A DNA stretch of 44,321 bases from contig BFEA01000046.1 of assembly GCA_003427395.1 (NCBI GenBank), positions 802,153-846,473 of the forward strand, in the 5' to 3' direction. The DNA is from Chara braunii. Lineage: Eukaryota; Streptophyta; Charophyceae; Charales; Characeae. This document shows, in pieces, positions 29,775 through 38,427 of this stretch (the stretch's first letter is position 1; every line of letters begins with the position of its first letter). The translations under genes and the position numbers were made by a program. The notes below the pieces were generated by a model. It made no database searches, was not told where the DNA came from, and saw only the letters and a list, made by a program, of their open reading frames with translations.

Positions 29775-29835
29775 TTTGAGCTCAGGTTCGAACTCCGGTA
29801 GCTTAGAGACATACCACCGAGCTAGGCTTCGGATT
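29775..29835 (-). other. tRNA-like module 2 in LTR-A (Pol III A and B boxes)
   Basis: On the minus strand TAGCTCGGTGG (29814-29824) fits the tRNA A box and GTTCGAAC (about 29785-29793) is a perfect B box. The spacing is about 20 bases, shorter than in most tRNAs, so it is a tRNA-derived remnant and not a working tRNA. LTR-B has a related module at 41805-41870. Confidence 0.55.
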
Positions 29836-30111
29836 CGCGGCCGGTCTCAAACCCAGTACTGGCCCCCAATGGTTCTAACTAAAAGAAGAAAATAAAATAA
29901 CAATAATTTTAAACACCCCCCCCCCCAAAAAAAAAAAATAATAATAAGTGGGGATGCTGGCGGAAACCAGGCTGCGGGAGCTATCAGCGCTCCCTTGGTC
30001 CTGCAAGGCAGGCCCGCGATCGGACTCCCCCACAAAACTAAGGGGGATAGTCCCACGGGACCCTCAACCCCTTAACTTCTCCAACGCTCCATTGCTCCTG
30101 CGCCGTCGCCT

Positions 30112-30175
30112 GCTGGCCTCGATCCTCGCACCTCCGTGTCACAAGTCCAATGCCATAACCTATAAGGCTAAGCCC
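30112..30175 (-). other. tRNA-like module 1 in LTR-A
   Basis: On the minus strand TAGCCTTATAGG (30160-30171) followed by TTATGGCATTGGACTT resembles a tRNA D-arm and anticodon-stem region. GGATCGAGGCC (30115-30125) fits the B-box rule GWTCRANNC. The 34-base spacing is tRNA-like. The same block is in LTR-B at 42073-42130. Confidence 0.55.
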
Positions 30176-30650
30176 AAGCCTGAGATCAGCGAGCGCGGGA
30201 TCCTATATGAAACACTGCAGCACTATGCCCAGGGCTGAGAAAGCGGCTTGAACCTCCTCCCTATCTGCGAGCATGCCCGGCCGCTAGACGCCCACGCCGG
30301 CCTACTCGAACTTTTCTGTTGCCGCCACACGCCCCATTCCGCCCACCAAACCTATTGCTAGTCGGACATGTCGGACAAACGGCAAAGACTTTGAAATCCC
30401 TACGTTAATCAGAAAATAAGGACCAGGCCAGCCGACTATGCCGGCCTCATAAACGACACAAAGGGAAAAATCACACGCGCGCCTTAAGACTGCACGCCCA
30501 CACATTCTCTACTATAGTCAATCATCCAGTCATTGTAGACCACAGACACCGCCACGCTTCTTGTGGCATGCCCAAATTTTAAGGCAAACTTATTTTCTGT
30601 CATTTGCGAAAACCAGGGCGGATACCCTTGTAAGGGTATTCGCACCGACA

Positions 30651-31297
30651 TCACACAGTCACCGCATTCAGTCGCTGCAAATCTTGCACCCACCGCAACG
30701 TCCCATTAGGCTTAATAAAACAAAACCATGAAGATGCATACGGCCCACTTGAGTAGTCGGCGACATGCGTACGTATCTTGCCGTCGAGGTAATCCACTAC
30801 CTTCTTCTCCTCGTCAGGATTGGGATACCGTGCCCCTCTCAAATTCCATGGCTCATGCGGCACGATATGAATCCGGATCATGGGGATCTTATCTACGTCC
30901 AACCGCCCTCGCTCGAACTCATAGGCACGATGCCTTTTCTTCATCAACTCTATCATCAGTGCCCTCTCCCGGGGTACCAGCCTACTAGGAACTCCGGCTC
31001 TCCCACTATCAACTTCTCCTTACTTTCTCTATTGATAAGGCACGGCCCCGTCGCTGTTTGCTCCCTCATGCGCCGTATCAATCCTCGTTCCTGTTCGTAA
31101 TAAACCTCCTCATCTTCCGTGACGAGGACAGGAACTGGACAACACTTCTTGTCTATCGTCTTGTACCGCCTTTGGGAACCCTGCTTGAGTTGTCCCCTAA
31201 AAAAAGTCAGCTTACTGCTTGCACCTGCATAATTGCAAGGTTCCTCCGTCCGCCTGGAAGCCGATAGACCAGCTTCAGTTCCCCAGCCTGGGGACAC
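30651..31297 (-). pseudogene. N-terminal fragment of reverse transcriptase, element B
   Basis: Two frames together carry the pre-RT and first RT blocks: YYEQERGLIRRMREQ, then IHIVPHEPWNLRG, KVVDYLDGKIRTHV and SSWFCFIKPNGTLRWVQDLQ, ending RLNAVTV. They match the RT start of element 1 (YTIPHKPWND, FLRKPNGKIRWIQDL). The sequence ends at the first base of LTR-A, before any catalytic aspartate, so palm, RNaseH and integrase are all missing. At least one frameshift lies near 30960. Element B therefore could not reverse transcribe itself. Confidence 0.8.
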
Positions 31298-32952
31298 TCC
31301 AGGACTTGCTCCCTTAGTGCCTGAATGGCGTATGGATCCGCCATCTCGTGTGTGGCCACTACATCCATGGCCTTGTTCACGTCAGACAAGCTAAGGGAAA
31401 ACAACTCCTCCTGTGCCTCCTCTGTTGATTCCTCACGGAGCTTCCGACGCTCGTCCTCTGATTCTTCAATTGTGAATGAATCAGGGTTGGGTCGATTCCT
31501 AATGCTCCGCAGGTCTGCGTTCCGACAAATGATTATCTCATAGTTTTCACATGTCGGGTCACACAGGATCAGGATCAGAGTCTCGTCGTGTTTATTGAAC
31601 ATCAACGTCTCTGTCCTACATAGGAAAAACCTCCCTAGGAGGATGGCATGATCCACGTCTGGCATGACGAAGAAGCAAGCTCTGACCCTCATTCTCCAAA
31701 TTTCAATAAGTACGTTTGACGTTGTCCCACAAAATACGGCTTTGCAGTTAGCCCCGTGCAAAATGTCGCAATCCGAGCGGTCTATTTCCAATCGAAACCT
31801 AACTGCGTCAGCCTCCTTGATGATGTTCATCTCCACCCCTGTATCCACCATCGCTGCGCACCTAAATCCTTTCACAACCAGATCCACCCTTCCACAGGCC
31901 ACGCACTTCCAGTCCATCTTCGTCCCAGTTTCGGCCCATTCTGCCTCCTTTGGCAGAATCACGCTTAGATGAACATTTCGCACTAAGCGCCGAGAGAGTC
32001 TTCCCTTTAGCTCGTTGTGGAGCTTAGGAGCAGATGTCAAGATCTCTTTCAAGGTCACCAGGTCATTATGACCCTCAAGTAATCTATGGATTATCCTCTC
32101 CACGTCAAACCCTTCCTCCAACCGGACCGCATACTTCTTTTTCCTTGGTGCCGCATCGCGCAGTACAAGTTCGGCTTCTTCCTGGGATCCTCTCTTCTTG
32201 GCCCTTTGCTCCGCTCTCTGGTCCTCTTCCTGGCGCAGCCTTTCATCCTGCTCGTCCTCCTCCTCCTCATCCTCCACCTCTACGACCTCCTTTCTCTTCT
32301 CTGGCTCTGACTCTTTCCGCGGAGGTTCCTGGCTAGCACTGGCCTTAGCCTGGCCTCGGGTGCGAGCCGCCTGTGCCATTCTTTCTTGCGCCATTCTTTC
32401 TTGGGCCATAGGGGGTCTGACCATCATTCCATACCGCAGGCCTGATCCCACGGCAGCTACTCCGGGTCGCCCTGGCATCGATTCCAGGCCAGACTCATAA
32501 AGAAAGACTTTGGGAACACCAGCCCTGCAACTCTTCACTGTCTCACATATATCTACCAATTTCAGCTGGTACCGGCCTATTTTCTTCCACAAGTCTTTCA
32601 TCTTCCCTATAAGGATTGATGCTGGCCCCACCTTCTCATCCTTATTTTCTTCCTCTGACTCAACGACCATTGGTTCCTCCTCTATCGTCCTTGCCGACAA
32701 CCTTTGAGTCACTTCCTCGCCATATTCAACCTCTTCCACTTTAATTGGTGGATCATCATTTTCCTCCCATAACCTGAATGCGGGAGGCGGCGCTTGCCGC
32801 GCAGCTATCCTTCTATGAGCCTCTGCCCTTACTCTGCCTGGAACCTTCCGGTCGATATACTCTCCGAACTGATCATATATATCACCATTTATATTGGAAT
32901 AAATAAGTCTGGATTTCTCATCTTCCCGCCTTATGTTGCAGAACCGTATCAT
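31207..32952 (-). CDS. Gag C-terminal/protease polyprotein segment of element B
   Basis: This is a 581-codon open frame in the frame of gag, beginning right at the end of the zinc knuckle. The first 300 residues are charged, with Glu/Lys/Arg-rich stretches likely to form coiled coil (VVEVEDEEEEDEQDERLRQE). Near residue 370 comes a retropepsin core: GFRCAAMVDTGVEMNII with the catalytic DTG, then VLIEIWRMRVRACFFVM and AILLGRFFL. The protease would process the Gag precursor. The tail (ALREQVLECPQAGELKLVYR) leads into the frame-shifted RT start. Unlike element 1, the DTG triplet is canonical. Confidence 0.75.
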   Translation of the reverse strand: MIRFCNIRREDEKSRLIYSNINGDIYDQFGEYIDRKVPGRVRAEAHRRIAARQAPPPAFRLWEENDDPPIKVEEVEYGEEVTQRLSARTIEEEPMVVESEEENKDEKVGPASILIGKMKDLWKKIGRYQLKLVDICETVKSCRAGVPKVFLYESGLESMPGRPGVAAVGSGLRYGMMVRPPMAQERMAQERMAQAARTRGQAKASASQEPPRKESEPEKRKEVVEVEDEEEEDEQDERLRQEEDQRAEQRAKKRGSQEEAELVLRDAAPRKKKYAVRLEEGFDVERIIHRLLEGHNDLVTLKEILTSAPKLHNELKGRLSRRLVRNVHLSVILPKEAEWAETGTKMDWKCVACGRVDLVVKGFRCAAMVDTGVEMNIIKEADAVRFRLEIDRSDCDILHGANCKAVFCGTTSNVLIEIWRMRVRACFFVMPDVDHAILLGRFFLCRTETLMFNKHDETLILILCDPTCENYEIIICRNADLRSIRNRPNPDSFTIEESEDERRKLREESTEEAQEELFSLSLSDVNKAMDVVATHEMADPYAIQALREQVLECPQAGELKLVYRLPGGRRNLAIMQVQAVS

Positions 32953-33672
32953 GTGACCTTGCTTGTCACAATGCTGACAAATATCGGTTCTCCAGTCGAA
33001 ACGAGGTCTTCCATACCCTTGACCTCCTTGGTTCCCTTGGCTCCCTTGATTTCCCTGACCCTGGTAGCCCTGGTTATCCCATTGTCCTCCTCGGCCACCA
33101 CCATTCCTGCCACGTCCTCTTCCACTGCCTCTTCCTCCATTCTCTTGATTGCCCTGGCCTTAATTCTCTCCACCAGCCACACTACCTTTTGAACTCGGTG
33201 CGGGCGACGGAGGTGGTGCCATAGGTTGGGCCTGTGCTGCAGGATAGCTTGGCGGTGACATACTCGCTTGGGGCCCAGCATATGGTACCATCTGCCTAGA
33301 TGGAGTCGGGCTTCCACATGGCACAAAGGTGTTGTACACAAGCCATGGCCACTGCCCGTATGGTGGTACCGCCGCCTGTCTGGGTCCCGCGCTACTTGAC
33401 AGCGCTGCCGTACTCGGCGGTGCCACCGCCAATGCTTGAGGCGCCTGCCCCTTTCCTGAGCCTTGCCCTCCCTGCATTAAGTTACACTGTTTGCGTAGCG
33501 CTTTTGAACGGTGCTGGGGCACCGGCTCCTCTTCTTCCCACTCCTTTTGGACGACTTCCTCTATCACTGGATCCTTCCCTTTTCCTTGGATCGCCATCAC
33601 CACTTTCTTTTATATCACCACGTCTTTCCCATAACACAGCTCCGCAAGCACGTCGGGGACAATCCTGTTCAC
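32953..33672 (-). pseudogene. Gag linker and zinc knuckle of element B
   Basis: In the gag frame, after TGA and TAA codons, an Ala/Pro/Gln/Ser-rich stretch (APQALAVAPPSTAALSSS) is followed by one TAA (33160-33162). A Gly/Gln/Asn/Arg-rich run comes next (NGGRGSGRGRGRNGGG, then QGNQGSQGNQGGQG). It ends in a CCHC knuckle CQHCDKQGHMIRFC at about 32990-32950. RGG-like and knuckle regions bind RNA, fitting a nucleocapsid role. No frameshift is needed from gag to protease, only three stops. Confidence 0.75.
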
Positions 33673-34314
33673 TCATGGGGTCCCTGAAGCGGTCGCATCC
33701 CGCTCTTTCCTCTTTTGCCTTTGCAGGCGCATCTCATACCGCTCTACCTGGTCCAGACTTCCTTCCTCTACCCCTTTGTCGATAGTGGCCCAGGTGAGCT
33801 TCACACTCCCTCCTCCATGGCTCGTCAGCTCTGACGCTTCCGAGGCAGTGAGCAATCTCAAGAAAATAACACACTGCACCTCCTCAGAGACCCCATGGAC
33901 CTTTCTCACCTTCTTTTTAAACTCTTGTACGAAGGCTCCCACTATGGTGAAGTCATCCCTGTTCATTGCTTCCGGGTCCGCAGTGGTTAACAGGCCATCG
34001 CCCAGCCTGTACTTCCTCTGAATTCCATCTTTGAATCTCGCCCAACTGTCGTTGGTGGCGTTGATCACTTTATCCACCTCCTGGTGGTGCCCATGAAGTA
34101 CATACTTGAGAATGCGTTGGAATTTTACCGCATCCGATAATCCTACCAGTGCCTGTTCCACCAACTCCAACCATTTTGAAACTCGCTCCATGTTAAAGTG
34201 GAAGGTGTTGACCTTTGCGATATTGCTTTGTAACCTCTCTCGCCTGCCCAGGGCCTCGACTAGGTCATCAATTGTCAAGACTTTCCCAGCACCATAAACT
34301 ATGTCTCCCGACAT
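33673..34314 (-). CDS. Gag (capsid-type) of element B
   Basis: This is an open 213-codon frame from ATG 34314 (MSGDIVYGAGKVLTIDDLVE) to TGA 33673. The gag-type helical core is seen in SKWLELVEQALVGLSDAVKF, RILKYVLHGHHQEVDKV, FKDGIQRKYRLGDGLL and FTIVGAFVQEFKKKVRK. It ends with a basic Lys/Arg stretch (RLQRQKRKERDA). It is clearly homologous to gag-A (22175-21365) and only distantly like the gag of element 1, so two element families are present. It lies 380 bases downstream of the end of LTR-B. Confidence 0.85.
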   Translation of the reverse strand: MSGDIVYGAGKVLTIDDLVEALGRRERLQSNIAKVNTFHFNMERVSKWLELVEQALVGLSDAVKFQRILKYVLHGHHQEVDKVINATNDSWARFKDGIQRKYRLGDGLLTTADPEAMNRDDFTIVGAFVQEFKKKVRKVHGVSEEVQCVIFLRLLTASEASELTSHGGGSVKLTWATIDKGVEEGSLDQVERYEMRLQRQKRKERDATASGTP

Positions 34315-34692
34315 CTTGGCCGACCGACTATTTCTCCCTCATCTTCCCTATTATCAGAAAAAGATGAAACTTCACTCAGCAACCTGACTTACCGTATTCT
34401 ATCAAGTCTCCTACGCAGTCCTCGCACACTCCTGGCTTAACAGACACAACCGTTCCTTTTAGGCTCATTTAGATAGAGTCTATCTCCTTCATATGACTTC
34501 CTTCACAATCTTCTCAATCAAACAATCAATAAATTTACAAGTCAAAATCATTACTGAACATCGCTCACACAAATACTCAAACAAAACATCACATATCCCA
34601 TCCCATTGACTTGCCAAAACTACCTTTATATGCCTGATTTTCTCTCACTACCATATCCGGATGTGGTTCCACCAGAGACAACGGCAGACAAC
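34315..34692 (-). other. Leader of element B with degenerate PBS
   Basis: Non-coding sequence lies between LTR-B and gag. At the LTR end (34675-34693, minus strand) TTGTCTGCCGTTGTC replaces the expected TTGGCGCCGTTGTC-like PBS, so the PBS seems mutated. No other feature is seen. Confidence 0.5.
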
Positions 34693-36039
34693 CGTTAAGC
34701 GCATCGGTCCGGCACTGCGTAAGGCGGGGCGAGACCCTCCCGGTTGCGTCACGCAAGAGTTGGTCTGATCCTTGTCGCGAATACACATGGAGCTTCCACA
34801 AGCCGCTCCAGCCGAGTGCGCCAGCCATACCTCTCGCCAGCCCCTACGACAGGATAGGGCCTACGCGAGGCATGACTTACCTCCACCTTACGGGAACTGT
34901 CACCTCCCTTCGGTGGGCGTATCCCCGTCGAGCTACCAGTCCACAATACGAAAGTTAATCAGTTGCAATCGCAGAGGTGGATCAACCGAGGGTGTTTCTT
35001 GTACGTTGTAGCATAGGAGGTACGCGTAGTTTTACACCTCTATTGTACCCGCACGCGAATCGACATCTTGGGGGGTTGAGGTCCCGAGCGCGACTCGTCG
35101 CTGGTCGACTAGGACGCCTTACAAACACCATGTGCACGCCACCCTGAAGAACATAAAAATAAAAACACACTCACATACACATACGCAAAACGACACAGAA
35201 CAAACAACGCGACAACACTCCTAGTCCCTTAGTAGTCATCCCATAACGCTTCGAGGTGAAAATCGGATAGTCATCGCGCGCGAAACTTAATATAAAACTG
35301 TCCGTACGTGAGGCTGACTCATATCGACTCGCAAGGCCGGCTTACGCAAACAGTCGCAATGATGACGTACTATATAGTGCCTATAATCGAGCGGTCCCTC
35401 GTGGATCTGAGTACCGCTTATGACACTCAAGTGTCAAACTCAAAGTATCGTGAGGGTCTACCCCTTCACGATATTGCACGGCTGAAGGAATAGCAGTGCG
35501 GCCTCCGCGGCACCTCCGACCTTTAGGTTGAGTGTCCTGACAGGCAGGGTAAATAGGCTCTGCACGGGGGGTAATCCCTTCCACGCAGAGTCTAGGACAT
35601 GGATGTCCTGGATAAGGACCTCGAATCCAGGCCAGGACCAACGTTCAACTAAGAAATCTTTAAGAATCATTCAACAATAAAAAGGGTATTTTTTTCTTTC
35701 CCAATCTCAACCCTAATTAAACCCTTAAGCGTGGGCCCCTCGAGTCACGCGGACACCCAACATACGTATATACATGTATATATATAAAGGGAAAATAAGT
35801 ATATGACGATCACTTCTCACAATCACAGTGAGACTCCTCACAACCATATACATGCGTGTGATCTCAGGCAGTCAAATCCAAAATCCGAACCTCAGAACAT
35901 ACCTGCAATCACATCAAAGAGTTAAACAAAAGTGCGTAAACTACAGGGAGTCAACTTCAACCAATCTCTATACGCATACCCCTCGCTTTAGTCATGCAAG
36001 GCCCAAACTTTGTCCAACCTTCCATAATTAAATACTCAG

Positions 36040-36375
36040 CACCTGCATAGCACGACGAACATGTTCGCGCCCCTTCCTGTTCGCGCGAACGTATTCGCAC
36101 GTTCGCGCGAACAGCTCATGAACATATTTTTTTTTTCGTAAAAAATAAAAATAAAAATAAAATCGGTTTTTGATTTTTAACTCATGATTGGTTACGAATT
36201 TGAACATGACTCCAAGGCAAGAGTTGCTTGTATTTCTATTTTACATAACATATAGTTTTTGCAGATTTTTCTGAGAACTTTTTTTTTTTTTTTTAAATAT
36301 TTTTTAAGTTCGCGTTCGGAGGGTTTTGAGTGCTTGTTCGCGTTCGCCTCCGAACGCGAACACGGTGCTACATAG
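36040..36375. mobile_element. MITE-like insertion in LTR-B
   Basis: CTCAG is duplicated at 36035-36039 and 36376-36380 (10 bases, CTCAGYACCT, if one mismatch is allowed). LTR-A has the single empty site AATACTCAGTACCTTTG at 23860-23876. Ends show a short imperfect inverted repeat (GCATAGCAC against CTATGTAGCAC). Both arms are full of GTTCGCG/CGCGAAC, including the perfect palindrome GTTCGCGCGAAC. It has no coding capacity. The family is uncertain: a 5-bp or a 9-10-bp duplication would point to different superfamilies. Confidence 0.7.
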
Positions 36376-36811
36376 CTCAGTACCTTTGTCGAATGACCAT
36401 TCTATAAAATTCTGGATGAAAGCCTTAATAAAACAACAAAAATCACCAGGGCAAAGTCTTCTAGGTTGAGTACTGGGGATGAATTGGAGTTAAGTCGTAG
36501 ACCGACGAATCAGCAACCGACCTGTTATCAGTGATAACAGAAGGTGATGCTTGTAGGATCAAGTTGAACCTAGTCCTGATTTCGAATTAAACGTTCAAGA
36601 GGACGTGTAACATAAGACAGACTAATTTCTAAGCTAAATCTATGACTTCAAATCTAGAGTAATCTTCAGATCATGATTTCACTAAGAATCATTCTACTTA
36701 GCTAATTATGAGTCTACTCCTCAGTCAGGTGCCTAATGAAAAGGTAGACCTTTGGCAGTATCTCTTCTATACAGAGTGCATTGCCAGAATCATCACCTAT
36801 CAAAATATAAT

Positions 36812-37410
36812 CTAACTCCTCTAACTAAAAAAAAATTGGCAGCGCTTCCAGTAGGAAAAGTGTCTTCTCATAATTTATAACAACTCAAACATAAAAAAAA
36901 ATAAACTTTATTTCTGGAAAGTCAAATTTTGTCTAACTCCCTGAATTAGTAAAAATCTGGTCAGCATCTCCTTTAGAAAGGTAGACTTCCCAGATTCATA
37001 CTAAGTAAGAGAGGAACTCCGAAGTTAGACTTGAGGTCGACTTCAAGACAAAGTTCAACTGACCCCTTAGATTTGTAGTAATATCGGCAACACTTCCCAT
37101 AGAGAAAGTGTTATTCCAAGATTTATACAAAGCTAAGTTCAGAATCTAAAATGACTTTGACTTCTCAAGGTCCAATTTTGTCTAACTCCCTGATGTAGCA
37201 AAAATTTGGGCAATACTTCCTTTAGAAAAGAAGGTTTTCCAAATTTTTACTAAGCCAAAAAGTCAGAAAAACTTGACCCTTAAAAAGACAAAATCCGACT
37301 AACTCTTTGGTTTTGTAGAAATTTCGGTAGCGCTTACCATAGAGAAAGTAGCTTACCAAGATTTATACAAGACGAAGTATAATAAATGGTCCCAGAAAAT
37401 GCAGAAATCG
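36812..37410. repeat. 120-bp tandem repeat in LTR-B, five diverged units
   Basis: Units start near TAACTCC at 36812, 36934, 37059, 37183 and 37300, with a period of 117-125. Common parts are AGNANAANNTNGGCAGC-like sequence, CTTCC(C/A)(A/G)TAGA, GAAAGTGT and AGATTTATAC. Units alternate between two subtypes (CTTCCCATAGAGAAAG and CTCCTTTAGAAAG), as they do in LTR-A. Confidence 0.8.
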
Positions 37411-37547
37411 ACCTAAGTAAAAATAAACTTAGCTTAGGAAATGCAGGAATTGAAACTAACTTTTAAATGGTCCCGGAAAATGCAGAAATCGACTTAAGTA
37501 AAAATAAACTTAGCTTAGAAAATGAAAGAATTGAAACTAACTTTTAA
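37386..37547. repeat. 81-bp tandem duplication in LTR-B
   Basis: ATGGTCCCAGAAAATGCAGA to AACTAACTTTTAA occurs twice, at 37386 and 37467, with a few substitutions. LTR-A has a single copy, split by the hAT-like insertion. Confidence 0.85.
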
Positions 37548-37700
37548 AAGGTCTAGCACGTGGCAAGCAACTAAAGCAACTACCTATCAAACTGAACTCG
37601 GACTAAGTACTCTCACTATCCCCAAAGTCAATTTATCAAACAATAGTTCATAGTCTCTTAATGATTTATCCCTTCATACCCATCTTACATAGGGCATAAA

Positions 37701-38427
37701 GCTAGACCACCTAAACTTATGGAACATGTCGAGCTCAACCATTGAGTATACACAAACACAAGGCACAATAACTTTTCTCTTCTTTGGGCATATGACTAAG
37801 GCACCCTAGTCACCCTGAACTGTTTAAGTATCCAAGTTTTATATAATTATCTTCACTTAGTCTTTTGAGCTAACATATAATTGAACCGATCATTTTTAAC
37901 TCAAAATTCAGTTTGCCCCTTCGTACCACAAATTTATTCTTAATTGATACTCTCTTCAGTTTGTGATAAGCTATAGTTAGACCACCCAAACTTATGGAAC
38001 CCTGTCTGACTAGCCTGTTCATAAGTAGGATAGTAATAAAATATAGTCAAGTTATAGCTTTCTGTTTGCAGCATGTGCGTGATGTTGGACCAAGACCACC
38101 CAAACTTATGGAACATATCTTTGTCCTCAGCCTGATTCATTTCTCTTAAAACCAAAGCAGGAAGAGGCTGAGTCACCCAAACTTATGGAACATGTTCAGA
38201 TCTCCTCGTTCAGAACAAAAAGAAACTGAAACAAATCCCAAAGTAAACAAAGCGTCTAAGTCACCCAAACTTATGAAACATGCTTGATCCCTGAAAAGTC
38301 AATCATAGTCAGCCCTCACAAGTCATATCAACCAGATCACCCAAACTTATGGAACATGTCTGGTTCTCCAGACAATTCAAAATAAACATAACATTGGGCC
38401 TCCCCAAACTTATAGACACTTGCCCAA
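37701..38427 (-). repeat. Hairpin array B: loop CCCAAACTTATGGAACATG
   Basis: Hairpins lie at 37701-37734, 37976-38010, 38087-38126, 38168-38199, 38253-38290 (weak), 38330-38365 and 38394-38427. A loop-less one sits at 37794-37811. Arms pair as AACCAGA/TCTGGTT, GTTAGAC/GTCTGAC, GGACCAAGA/TCTTTGTCC, TTGGGC/GCCCAA. Several sit in the same flanking sequence as a hairpin of array A (TTTGTGATAAG(G)CTATAGT..., CAACCAG...), so the hairpins are orthologous. The loop differs from that of array A everywhere. Confidence 0.88.

Larger units (their letters stand above)
22544..30650 (-). mobile_element. LTR-A: very long LTR, about 8.1 kb including insertions
   Basis: On the minus strand it starts TGTCGGTGCGAATACCCTTA at 30650 and ends CGACA before the PBS. 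Landmarks recur in the same order in LTR-B: the start block, tRNA-like module 1, tRNA-like module 2, AATCTTCCGCTAGAAC, the hairpin array, the 120-bp tandem units, CTCTGCACGGGGGG, and CGCATCGGTCCGGC near the end. Differences are a 1.6-kb transposon-like insertion with an assembly gap (24645-26273) and an inverted segment (27278-27887). Identity is roughly 70-80% by eye. The parts 22850-24290 and 27890-29760 hold no gene I can support. Confidence 0.7.
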
